55,965 bases of DNA from Selenomonadaceae bacterium (GTDB lineage: Bacteria; Bacillota; Negativicutes; Selenomonadales; Selenomonadaceae): positions 1-55,965 of the forward strand of contig JAFYNH010000091.1 in the NCBI GenBank assembly GCA_017549815.1. Reading direction: 5' to 3'. A model generated the notes under the pieces. It searched no databases. It saw nothing but the letters and a program-made list of their open reading frames with translations, and was not told the DNA's origin. Within the stretch, counting starts at the first letter, position 1. Every line of letters begins with the position of its first letter. Shown one piece after another: positions 26,785 through 34,855 of this stretch. Both the position numbers and the translations under genes were made by a program.

Positions 26785-27342
26785 ATGAATTGGAAAAATT
26801 TCTTTCGGAAAGATACTTCTAAGTTTCTTATCGCTTTAATCGCAAGTCTTGCGGTTTTCGTCGGCTTGGCTTTCCAAATTTTTATCGTCAAATCCATTTT
26901 GAGTAGCATTGAATCCGAACTAAATATCTCTAAGCTCCCCAAAAATGAATCAAACGATAATGAAAAATCGGAGCTTGCTGAACAAAATGAGGCAATTCGC
27001 AAAGCCAACTACGAACAGAAAATCCAAATCATTGCTCTCAAACAGCGTCTTGCTCAACTTAATTCAAAGGAAAACAAAATTCTCCTGTCGAATCAGAAAG
27101 TCGCCGAAGCTACAGTGACTTATAATAATGGCGACCACAACGGCGCAGTCAAACTTTGTGACGAGGCAATAACTTTGAACCCGAATAATTTTATCGCTTG
27201 GTACAGTCGCGGAACAGTTTATTGCAGATTAAAACAATATGACCGAGCTATTCAAGACCTTAACAAAGCTCTTGAACTCAATCCGAACCTTACGTTTGCA
27301 AAAAATAATCGGAAATTTCTTCGTGATACTCTCGGCAGGTGA
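26785..27342 (+). CDS. Membrane-anchored small TPR protein
   Basis: 185 residues. One membrane helix (about 14-40) is followed by a coiled-coil stretch rich in Glu, Gln and Lys (50-105) and two TPR units, NGDHNGAVKLCDEAITLNPN and QYDRAIQDLNKALELNPN. The segment LLSNQKVAEATVTYNNGDHNGA resembles the pre-TPR region of the larger gene at 1983-3038, and the two genes share a promoter/leader block (TGTTAAAATATTT ... GGGGAGGAATCGCT). Probably an envelope scaffold; partner unknown. Confidence 0.78.
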   Translation: MNWKNFFRKDTSKFLIALIASLAVFVGLAFQIFIVKSILSSIESELNISKLPKNESNDNEKSELAEQNEAIRKANYEQKIQIIALKQRLAQLNSKENKILLSNQKVAEATVTYNNGDHNGAVKLCDEAITLNPNNFIAWYSRGTVYCRLKQYDRAIQDLNKALELNPNLTFAKNNRKFLRDTLGR

Positions 27343-27372
27343 ACAGCTTGCGAATTTTTTTGTGAAAAAATC

Positions 27373-27401
27373 TTGACGTTTCGACGAAGTTCAAATATAC
27401 T
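27373..27401 (+). promoter_or_regulatory. Promoter of the branched-chain amino-acid binding protein gene
   Basis: TTGACG (27373-27378), 17 bases, TATACT (27396-27401), about 50 bases before the start. Confidence 0.75.
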
Positions 27402-27448
27402 TGCGCCGAAGTTTTTAGGGTAACAAATTACTTTGGAGGTTGATTGGA

Positions 27449-28672
27449 TTGTTTTTTTCTAAAAAGAAATTAAGGTTGGCGTCGATGATAGCTTGCGGCA
27501 TTTTGGCGAGCGCGATTTTTACAGGTTGCGGCGGCGATACTGCAGGCAACGGCGGCGACAAAGCGGCGGGCGATGAAATTGTTGTCGGTTCCAACTTCGA
27601 GTTGACGGGCAATGTTGCACAATACGGCGCGAACGCTAATAACGGTCTTAAGCTTGCGATTAAGGAAATCAACGACGCGGGCGGCATTAACGGCAAGAAA
27701 ATTAAATTGGTCGAGGCTGACGCTAAGTCCGAAGCGGCTGAAGCAGTCAATGCGGCTACAAAGTTAATTTCGGACGAAAAAGTCGTTGCGCTTATCGGTC
27801 CTGCAGTCACGGCGAACGTTATAGCTGAATCACAAGTTGCGACGGATAATAAAGTGGCGGTAATTGCTCCTGCGGCGACAAATCCCGACGTTACTGTCGA
27901 AAAAGGAACCGTTAAGCCGTTTATCTTCCGCGCTTGCTTTATCGACCCGCAACAATCCGAAGTTATGGCTCAATTCGCTAGAAAAGATTTATCGGCAAAC
28001 AAGGCTGTTCTTTATCTTGATTCAAGCTCGGATTATTCCAAGAGTCTCGGTAAAATTTTCAAAGAGAAATTTGAGGCTGATGGCGGCGTAGTCGTAATGG
28101 AAGAGGCTTTCCTTGCCAAAGACCAAGACTTCAAAGCGGCGTTGACTAAGATTCAAACTGCAAATGCTGACGTTATCTTTGTTCCTGCTTATTATGAGGA
28201 AGTCGGCAAAATCATCAAACAGGCTCGCGAACTCGGCATAACCGCCGCAATTCTCGGAACTGACGGTTGGGACGACAGTAAAGTTGTCGACATTGCCGGC
28301 AAAGACGCGCTGAACAATACATATTTCTGCACGCACTACTTTGAAGGCGACGCCGAAGTTCAAGGCTTTATCAACGCTTACAAGGGCGAATACAACGCCG
28401 AACCGAATGTATTTGCGGCTCTCGGCTACGACGCGGGCAAAATGTTAATCAATGCGATTGAGCGTGGCGGCGAAGATTCGGAAAAGATTCGTGACAGCAT
28501 AGAAACAATAACCGATTTGCAAGTCGGCACGGGCAAAATCACTATGGACGCGGCAACACATAACCCGATTAAAGGCATCGTCGTTATCGAGACGAAAGAC
28601 GGCGTTCGCTCGCTCCGCACCAAAATTGCACCCGTAACCACTGAAGATAAAGAGCGTTCGGAGGCTTCATAA
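27449..28672 (+). CDS. livJ: Branched-chain amino-acid ABC transporter substrate-binding lipoprotein
   Basis: About 407 residues. The N-terminus has a lipoprotein signal peptide ending at a lipobox (IFTGC). The mature part is a periplasmic binding protein type I, Leu/Ile/Val family: 'VVGSNFELTGNVAQYG', 'NNGLKLAIKEINDAGGINGK', 'AVIAPAATNPDVT' and 'YDAGKMLINAIERGG'. It captures leucine, isoleucine, valine or a related amino acid for LivHMGF. The TTG at 27449 has GGAGG 9 bases upstream; a TTG at 27440 is in frame but too close. Two GT9 genes separate it from livH. Confidence 0.92.
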   Translation: MFFSKKKLRLASMIACGILASAIFTGCGGDTAGNGGDKAAGDEIVVGSNFELTGNVAQYGANANNGLKLAIKEINDAGGINGKKIKLVEADAKSEAAEAVNAATKLISDEKVVALIGPAVTANVIAESQVATDNKVAVIAPAATNPDVTVEKGTVKPFIFRACFIDPQQSEVMAQFARKDLSANKAVLYLDSSSDYSKSLGKIFKEKFEADGGVVVMEEAFLAKDQDFKAALTKIQTANADVIFVPAYYEEVGKIIKQARELGITAAILGTDGWDDSKVVDIAGKDALNNTYFCTHYFEGDAEVQGFINAYKGEYNAEPNVFAALGYDAGKMLINAIERGGEDSEKIRDSIETITDLQVGTGKITMDAATHNPIKGIVVIETKDGVRSLRTKIAPVTTEDKERSEAS

Positions 28673-28692
28673 GCAATTTGAAAAAATAAAGC

Positions 28693-28748
28693 GTGACAAT
28701 ATAGCGATAAAATATTAAAATCCTCCTTGAAAATAATCGAGGAGGATT
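28693..28748 (+). promoter_or_regulatory. Leader copy 1: promoter plus ribosome-site-hiding hairpin (before GT9 gene 1)
   Basis: GTGACA (28693-28698), 17 bases, TAAAAT (28716-28721). AATCCTCCT (28719-28727) pairs over 9 bp with AGGAGGATT (28740-28748), which contains the ribosome site of the next gene. The upstream arm overlaps the -10 box, so RNA started here lacks most of it. Confidence 0.7.
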
Positions 28749-28752
28749 CTTT

Positions 28753-29808
28753 ATGTCTGAAAAAAATTTTGCTTTTGAGACGGGCAAAATTTCAATCGCG
28801 TTTGGCTTAGGGTACGGCTTAGGCGATAGTGTTGTTGCAAAAAAAATTTTTGACTTACTAATCGAAGTTGAGCCTTCTTGCGTCATTGATATTTTTTGCA
28901 AAGAGCCTCGACACCATGATTTTGCCAAAGCGTTTTTTAGTGACAGTAAAAATTTAAATCTTATCCTTAGTCACGAAAAATTTTACGAACAACACGTCGG
29001 GAAATATTCTTTATCAGTTTGGGTTGTCGGAACGCATTGCATAATGTTTGACGGAGCGAATGTCGAACATTTGAAAAAGTCCCCTGCGCTCTTAAACATG
29101 GCTCTACAAATTCAAGATTATAACAATCGAATGGTTAAAGACTTTAAACCTTTGGGATTTTCTGTGCCGTTGCGCAACGTCTGCATTTCAAGGATTTTAA
29201 ACAAAAATTTCTTTTGGTTTTTATCGTGCGGTGGCGTATTGCCGATTCATGATGAGCACGTCAAAATAAATCTTTCGCCCGCTTACCAGCGAGACTTTAA
29301 GAAACTTAAACTCGGTAAGTATATAACGATTTATTCAAATATTAACCGTCAAGCGACACGCCTAAAAAGTAAAACGTGGCCTATGAAATATCTTGTCGAA
29401 TATGTCGCACTAGTTAAAGAAAATTTCCCAGATATACAGATTGTTCAATGCGGAGGGCAGGAAGAGATTAAAATTAAGAACGCTGACCGCTACTTTTTGG
29501 GCGTAGATTTGGAATTGACGAAATACATTTTGGCGAATAGTCTTTTGCATGTCGGTTGCGAAGGCGGCTTGATTCATTTGGCGACGGCTCTGGAAACTAC
29601 TTGCTTAGTATTCTTCGGTTCGAGCGATTGGCATTATTTTTCCTACGAGCGCAACATTAATATCGCGTCGTCTGTCTGTGAACCATGTATGTACATTGCA
29701 GTCGACTATGGCTGTGTTCTTGAAGCGAAAGAACCGCCTTGCATGTTGGACATCACACCTCAAGACGCTTTTAAGGCTACGCTTGATTGGCTAAAAAATA
29801 AAACATGA
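28753..29808 (+). CDS. GT9-family (heptosyltransferase-like) glycosyltransferase, copy 1
   Basis: 351 residues. An N-terminal Rossmann-like half begins with FGLGYGLGDSVVAKKIFD, like the 'GDxxxxxP' loop of LPS heptosyltransferases. The C-terminal half has the GT9 nucleotide-sugar signature HVGCEGGLIHLATALETTCLVFFG and a late SSVCEPCMYIA Cys pair. It may transfer a heptose-like sugar to LPS or another surface glycan; donor and acceptor are unknown. Roughly similar to the next gene over its length, it looks like half of a tandem duplication inserted between livJ and livH. Confidence 0.8.
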   Translation: MSEKNFAFETGKISIAFGLGYGLGDSVVAKKIFDLLIEVEPSCVIDIFCKEPRHHDFAKAFFSDSKNLNLILSHEKFYEQHVGKYSLSVWVVGTHCIMFDGANVEHLKKSPALLNMALQIQDYNNRMVKDFKPLGFSVPLRNVCISRILNKNFFWFLSCGGVLPIHDEHVKINLSPAYQRDFKKLKLGKYITIYSNINRQATRLKSKTWPMKYLVEYVALVKENFPDIQIVQCGGQEEIKIKNADRYFLGVDLELTKYILANSLLHVGCEGGLIHLATALETTCLVFFGSSDWHYFSYERNINIASSVCEPCMYIAVDYGCVLEAKEPPCMLDITPQDAFKATLDWLKNKT

Positions 29809-29860
29809 CAATATCGATTTAAAACGTTAAAATTCTCCTTGAAAATTTGCAGGGAGGATT
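29805..29860 (+). promoter_or_regulatory. Leader copy 2: promoter plus ribosome-site-hiding hairpin (before GT9 gene 2)
   Basis: ATGACA (29805-29810), 17 bases, TAAAAT (29828-29833). AATTCTCC (29831-29838) pairs with GGAGGATT (29853-29860) through 8 bp with one G-U, keeping the stem although the bases changed from copy 1. Confidence 0.68.
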
Positions 29861-29864
29861 TTTT

Positions 29865-30935
29865 ATGTACAATAACAAGTTTGCATTTGAATCGGGTGCG
29901 GTGTCGATTGCGTTCAGAATTGAAGGCGGGCTGGGGGATTTTGTTATCGCTAAAAAAGTTTTCGAGGCAGTGATTGAATTGGTGCCGGATTGCCAAGTCG
30001 ACATTTTCTATAACGACGAGCGCGCCAAGACTTATATCGAGGCTTTTTACAGTAGCAGTAAAAATTTTAATTCTGCTTTGAGCATTCAACTTTTTATCCC
30101 CGAAAATATTCTTAATTATGACGCAGTACTTCAAGTTTCGCATTTAGTCGTTATCAATTATCTAAACGAGCGATTAAAGAACAAGGCTCCTGATTTTTTC
30201 CAGAGGTTGAATAAAATCAGTCGTTATACTCAAAATTTTGGTCAGACTATTGATTTGACGGCTGTTGTTCTTCGCAACATAACGCGAGCGCATATTTTGG
30301 GAATCAATCGTTACACCTGTCTTTCTTGCGACGGAGCCTTACCGATTTATGATAATCGAGTTGAAATTTCGTTATCTCCCAAAGGCGAACGTGGTTTTAA
30401 ACAGCTTGGCTTGAGTAAGAATTATATAACTGTCGGCTCGAACATGATAGATAGTCGGAGTTTGTTCAGACACGCTCTAAAAGAATGGTCGACGGCTTAT
30501 GCGACAGAATATATTTCCCTGCTCAATATTTATTTGCCGCAGATTGAAGTTGTGCAAATTGGCGGTGGTGGCGTGGAAGTTTTTAAGAACGCCGACAGAC
30601 ATATATTCGACGCGGATTTAGAAATTGTCAAGCACGTTTTGAAAAACAGCCTTTTGCACGTCGATTGCGAGAGCGGGCTTGTTCACTTGGCGACGCAACT
30701 TGGAACGAAATGTTTAGTTCTTTTCGGACCAACAGACGAAAAATATTATGGCTTCAAAGAAAATCTCAATCTCGTTTCAGATATTTGTCGCCCATGTGTT
30801 TGGGCGTGGGATAATGGTTCGACTTGTCTGCGCGGTGCAAAGGAGCCGCCTTGTATGTTGAGTATTTCGCCACAAACGGTTTGTGAAGTTACTTGCAACT
30901 ACATAAATCACCTTGAAGTTAAAAATAAAGCGTGA
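29865..30935 (+). CDS. GT9-family (heptosyltransferase-like) glycosyltransferase, copy 2
   Basis: 356 residues from the ATG at 29865 (GGGAGG 7 bases upstream; ATG 29847 lies within the leader hairpin). Same layout as copy 1: FRIEGGLGDFVIAKKVFE at the N-terminus, then 'HVDCESGLVHLATQLGTKCL', VLFGPTDEKYYG and a terminal Cys-containing SDICRPCVWAW. Probably a surface-glycan glycosyltransferase paralogue with its own specificity. Confidence 0.8.
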   Translation: MYNNKFAFESGAVSIAFRIEGGLGDFVIAKKVFEAVIELVPDCQVDIFYNDERAKTYIEAFYSSSKNFNSALSIQLFIPENILNYDAVLQVSHLVVINYLNERLKNKAPDFFQRLNKISRYTQNFGQTIDLTAVVLRNITRAHILGINRYTCLSCDGALPIYDNRVEISLSPKGERGFKQLGLSKNYITVGSNMIDSRSLFRHALKEWSTAYATEYISLLNIYLPQIEVVQIGGGGVEVFKNADRHIFDADLEIVKHVLKNSLLHVDCESGLVHLATQLGTKCLVLFGPTDEKYYGFKENLNLVSDICRPCVWAWDNGSTCLRGAKEPPCMLSISPQTVCEVTCNYINHLEVKNKA

Positions 30936-30991
30936 CAATATCGCCGTAAAATATTAAAATCCTCCTTGAAAATAATCGAGGAGGTTTTTTT
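30932..30991 (+). promoter_or_regulatory. Leader copy 3: promoter plus hairpin/terminator-like element (before livH)
   Basis: GTGACA (30932-30937), 17 bases, TAAAAT (30955-30960). CCTCCT (30961-30966) pairs with AGGAGG (30979-30984), followed by seven T directly before the livH ATG. In RNA coming from upstream this would hide the ribosome site and could also act as a terminator. Confidence 0.68.
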
Positions 30992-31879
30992 ATGGACTTT
31001 GCGCATCAACTCGTTCAGCAGTTGATAAACGGCGTGAGCTTGGGCAGTATCTACGCGCTGATTGCTTTGGGCTACACGATGATTTACGGCATTATAAAGC
31101 TAATAAACTTTGCGCACGGCGATGTTTACATGGTCGGGGCTTATATCGGCTTTGCGGCGGTGACGATTGGCGGCTTGCCGATTTTTCCCGCATTGTTAAT
31201 TTCAATGGCGTTGACGGCGTGTTTAGGCATGTTAGTTGAACGGATTGCCTATAAACCACTGAGACACGCGCCGAGAATTTCTTTGCTGATAACGGCGATT
31301 GGCGTTTCATTTTTCTTGGAATATGCGAGCATGTATTTTGTAACGCCGACGCCGCGCACATTCCCCGAAGTCATGCCGAATATTTCATTTAACGTCGGCG
31401 GTTTCATAATCAACGGACAACAGCTTTTGATTTTAGGAATAACGATTGTTTTAATGGCGTTGCTGACATACATTGTCCAGAAAACCAAACTCGGCAAGGC
31501 AATGCGGGCGGCGAGTTTCGACACGGAGACGGCTCAATTAATGGGCGTCGATTCGGATAAAATTATTTCAATGACATTTTGCATAGGCTCGGCATTGGCG
31601 GCGGCGGCAGGAGTTTTGGTCGGCGTCTACTACAACACGATAGATCCGCTTATGGGAATTATGCCGGGCTTAAAAGCGTTCGTTGCGGCGGTTTTAGGTG
31701 GCATAGGAATTTTACCGGGCGCAGTGGTCGGCGGAATAGTTTTGGGCGTCGTCGAGGCATTGGTATCTGGTTTTATCTCGTCGACGTTCAGAGACGCGGC
31801 GGCGTTCGCGATTTTAATTTTAGTCTTGCTGATAAAACCGAGCGGACTTTTCGGCAAGAATACTAATGAAAAGGTTTAA
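30992..31879 (+). CDS. livH: Branched-chain amino-acid ABC transporter permease LivH
   Basis: 295 residues with about eight hydrophobic helices. 'QQLINGVSLGSIYALIALGYTMIYG' type N-terminus and 'INFAHGDVYMVGAY' are the LivH signature, and 'LGGIGILPGAVVGGIVLGVVE' is the conserved C-terminal coupling region that touches the ATPase subunits. Partner of LivM in the membrane. Confidence 0.95.
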   Translation: MDFAHQLVQQLINGVSLGSIYALIALGYTMIYGIIKLINFAHGDVYMVGAYIGFAAVTIGGLPIFPALLISMALTACLGMLVERIAYKPLRHAPRISLLITAIGVSFFLEYASMYFVTPTPRTFPEVMPNISFNVGGFIINGQQLLILGITIVLMALLTYIVQKTKLGKAMRAASFDTETAQLMGVDSDKIISMTFCIGSALAAAAGVLVGVYYNTIDPLMGIMPGLKAFVAAVLGGIGILPGAVVGGIVLGVVEALVSGFISSTFRDAAAFAILILVLLIKPSGLFGKNTNEKV

Positions 31880-31912
31880 GGGCAATTAGGAATTGGGAGT
31901 GAGGAATTAGGA
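31880..31912 (+). repeat. Short GGAATTAGGAATT-type repeat in the livH-livM spacer
   Basis: The 33-base spacer is made of AATTAGGAATT, GGGAGTGA and GGAATTAGGA units, low in complexity. It supplies the GAGG ribosome site for livM. Its style recalls the octamer repeat after carA but the unit differs. Confidence 0.5.
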
Positions 31913-32866
31913 ATGAACTCTGCGCGGAAAAAAGATTTGGTAATGCTTATCTTCGGCTTAATGTTATATGGCGTCCTGCAAATGATGATAAGCACAAAAA
32001 TAATCGGCTCGTTCTGGGAGCTGAACATAATTTTAATATGCGTGAATATAATCATGTCAGCGAGCCTGAATTTGATAAACGGCTACACGGGACAATTTTC
32101 ATTAGGACACGCGGGCTTTATGGCGATTGGAGCTTATGTCGGAGTTGTGGCGACGGTAAAATTCGGCTTGCCGCTGATAGTCGCTTTGATTTTGGGAGCG
32201 ATAGCGGCGGGCTGTTTAGGATTTTTAATCGGATTACCGACGTTGCGCCTGCGCGGAGACTATTTAGCTATCGCGACGCTGGGACTCGGCGAGATAATCC
32301 GAATCGTCATCATGAATATCGATTACGTCGGCGGCGCGGCGGGCTTTAAGGGCATACCGCATTTGACGAACTTCACATGGGTATTTATGGCAATGTTAAT
32401 TACTCTGTTCTTCATAAAAAATTTCGTGAACTCGTCGCACGGTCGGGCTTGCATAGCTATACGCGAAAACGAAATTGCGGCGGAGGCTATGGGTGTCAAC
32501 ACAACGAAATATAAAGTTATGGCATTTACATTGGGCGCGGCATTTGCGGGAGTCGCGGGCGGCTTATTCGCTCACCAATTCTATTTAATCAGCCCGACTT
32601 CGTTTACGTTCCTGTCGTCGTTCAACTATCTAATAATGGTTGTTATGGGCGGCATGGGTTCAATCACAGGCTCAATCGCGGGCGCGTTCGTCGTGACGTT
32701 TATATCGGCGGCGTTGGCGTCATTCCCCGAAGCTCGCATGATAATTTATGCGCTGGCGTTGATATTGATGATGTTCTATCGTCCGCAAGGCTTATTCGGC
32801 TACATGGAGATAACGAACGTCAAGCCGATTAAAAATTTCTTGAACAAAGTATCGGGGGCAACTTAA
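31913..32866 (+). CDS. livM: Branched-chain amino-acid ABC transporter permease LivM
   Basis: 317 residues, about nine hydrophobic segments. 'LINGYTGQFSLGHAGFMAIG' and 'LRLRGDYLAIATLGLGEIIRI' are LivM hallmarks, as is the late MGGMGSITGSIAGAFVVT motif. The stop directly abuts livG. Confidence 0.95.
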   Translation: MNSARKKDLVMLIFGLMLYGVLQMMISTKIIGSFWELNIILICVNIIMSASLNLINGYTGQFSLGHAGFMAIGAYVGVVATVKFGLPLIVALILGAIAAGCLGFLIGLPTLRLRGDYLAIATLGLGEIIRIVIMNIDYVGGAAGFKGIPHLTNFTWVFMAMLITLFFIKNFVNSSHGRACIAIRENEIAAEAMGVNTTKYKVMAFTLGAAFAGVAGGLFAHQFYLISPTSFTFLSSFNYLIMVVMGGMGSITGSIAGAFVVTFISAALASFPEARMIIYALALILMMFYRPQGLFGYMEITNVKPIKNFLNKVSGAT

Positions 32867-33649
32867 ATGGCTGATAAAAAACATTTGCTCGAAACTAATG
32901 ATGTCTCCGAAGTATTCGGCGGGCTGAAGGCGGTTTCGGACTTCAACATTTACATAGACAAGGGCGAGCTTATCGGGCTTATCGGACCGAACGGCGCAGG
33001 TAAGACAACGGCTTTTAATTTGATAACGGGTGTTTATAAGCCGACGACGGGCGAGATTAATTTTGACGGCAAATCGCTTGTCGGGCTTAAGCCTTACGAA
33101 ATTACTCAACGCGGGATTGCGCGGACGTTCCAAAATATCCGTTTGTTCAGCGAACTCAGCGTTCTCGACAATGTTAAAATCGCTTATCATTGCCACGTTA
33201 AATACGGCTTGATTGAAACGGTCTTGCGCATGGGGCGTTATTTTGGCGAAGAAAAAGCTATTGAAGACGAGGCTCTTAACTTGCTGAAAATTTTCAAACT
33301 CGACCAACATGCTCACGAAGTCGCTAAAAATCTTCCCTACGGTGCGCAACGTCGATTGGAAATAGCGCGAGCACTTGCCGCCAAGCCCAAACTTTTACTT
33401 TTGGACGAGCCAGCGGCAGGAATGAATCCGCAAGAGACGCAGGAGCTTATGGAAATGATTCGTTGGATTCGCAAGCAATTCGGGCTGACGGTTTTGCTAA
33501 TCGAACACGACATGAGCCTTGTTATGGGAATTTGCGAGCGGATTTACGTCCTTGAATACGGCATGATTATTGCTGACGGCACACCTTCCGACATTCAAAA
33601 CGACCCAGAAGTTATTCGTGCTTATCTTGGAGCGGAGGCGATTAACTAA
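32867..33649 (+). CDS. livG: Branched-chain amino-acid ABC transporter ATP-binding protein LivG
   Basis: 260 residues. Walker A GPNGAGKTTAFNLITG, the LivG-type GIARTFQNIRLF Q-loop, signature YGAQRRLEIARALA, Walker B LLLLDEPAAGMNP and switch His in IEHDMS. The ATPase powers LivHM together with LivF. Its TAA shares one base with the next start. Confidence 0.95.
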   Translation: MADKKHLLETNDVSEVFGGLKAVSDFNIYIDKGELIGLIGPNGAGKTTAFNLITGVYKPTTGEINFDGKSLVGLKPYEITQRGIARTFQNIRLFSELSVLDNVKIAYHCHVKYGLIETVLRMGRYFGEEKAIEDEALNLLKIFKLDQHAHEVAKNLPYGAQRRLEIARALAAKPKLLLLDEPAAGMNPQETQELMEMIRWIRKQFGLTVLLIEHDMSLVMGICERIYVLEYGMIIADGTPSDIQNDPEVIRAYLGAEAIN

Positions 33650-34851
33650 TGCTAAAAAAATTTTTAAGCGCGTGTTTATTGGTTTGGATATTTCTATTCG
33701 CGCAAGTTGTTTCGGCGACAGATATTCAATCAATCGAAGACTTTTCTGCGCAATACTACGCTAAAGCAAAGGAACGCGCTTTTGAATTCGTGGAACTGAG
33801 AACTTACAGCGATCACGGAACACATCACGCGGCATTGGTAGCCGTAAAGTCTCTGGAGGCGGCTGACGCTATCGAACGCGCTGGCTTGGGCAATCCTTTT
33901 TACTCGTCGATTGATAGAAAAGAATTGAGAATTGCGGCTTATATGCACGATACCGGCATGGACGGCGGCACATTTAAAACTTACACTGACGGTAAAGTAC
34001 TCCGCAAAGACCATTCGTTAAATTCGGCTATTCATGTTTTGGAAAATCGCGCTTACATTGCGTCTTTAGGCGTCAACGTCGACGCGGTTGCTCTTGACTG
34101 CATGGGGCACAGCGAAGGTCATTCGGGCGTTCGCGACTTGACTAGCTATGAGCAATGGACGGATTGTTTTAATCGCATTGACGCGGCTGTCGAGCTTTAC
34201 AATAAAAAATATCCTGCCGCGCAGATTTACTTTGATAAATCGACTTGGACGAACGGCGAAACTTATAAAAATAAACAGGGCGTCGAAGTTTACAAGTTCA
34301 ATCGTGAAACTTTGGCGCGGAGTGCGGCAACCATTGCGGCTTTAAGGCTCGGCGACGCCAACCGTGAGGAATCTCAATTTCCCTACACGCTGGGCGGAGA
34401 GAGAATCGAGATTGATTTTGATTCGTATATTTCACCCGCTAAAAATTGGCAGAAAGAAATTAAGCGGGCAAAAATTTTCATTGTCAACGAGAAAGGCGAC
34501 AGGACTTCCTTATTAAGCGGAATTGATGATAACGGTTATGGGCGTATGTATATGTCGGGCGAGGGCAATCTTTCTATGTCTTGCACTTACAATCCCGATA
34601 CTCAAGCCGTCCGCGAAGTCGTTAGAATTCTTCATGGCAAAAGTTTTCCGTTGTCAACACAGAATTGTATTGAGGATCGGCTCGGTGAACTTGATACTAT
34701 GAAAAAATTTCCTGTCGAAGCGCATATTCAAATTGTCGGCGACTTCTCCAACAACGACAAGAAAAAAATTTCTCGCATGTACAGCCGATATTGCCGCGAC
34801 GCCCAACGCAAACATCAATTCCCTGTAACTTTGGAATTTGTAAAGGAGTAA
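33649..34851 (+). CDS. Secreted HD-domain hydrolase
   Basis: 400 residues. A signal peptide (residues 1-23, ending VSA) directs it out of the cytoplasm. An HD-type metal site is formed by H56/H59/H60 (SDHGTHH), H100-D101 (AAYMHDTGMDGG), H122 and H154/H158 (MGHSEGHSG). HD proteins cleave phosphomonoesters or phosphodiesters of nucleotides; an exported one may act on extracytoplasmic nucleotides. The C-terminal 150 residues match nothing I recognise. It lies between livG and livF, overlapping livG by one base, so it is cargo in the liv operon. Confidence 0.72.
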   Translation: MLKKFLSACLLVWIFLFAQVVSATDIQSIEDFSAQYYAKAKERAFEFVELRTYSDHGTHHAALVAVKSLEAADAIERAGLGNPFYSSIDRKELRIAAYMHDTGMDGGTFKTYTDGKVLRKDHSLNSAIHVLENRAYIASLGVNVDAVALDCMGHSEGHSGVRDLTSYEQWTDCFNRIDAAVELYNKKYPAAQIYFDKSTWTNGETYKNKQGVEVYKFNRETLARSAATIAALRLGDANREESQFPYTLGGERIEIDFDSYISPAKNWQKEIKRAKIFIVNEKGDRTSLLSGIDDNGYGRMYMSGEGNLSMSCTYNPDTQAVREVVRILHGKSFPLSTQNCIEDRLGELDTMKKFPVEAHIQIVGDFSNNDKKKISRMYSRYCRDAQRKHQFPVTLEFVKE

Positions 34852-34855
34852 CCTC

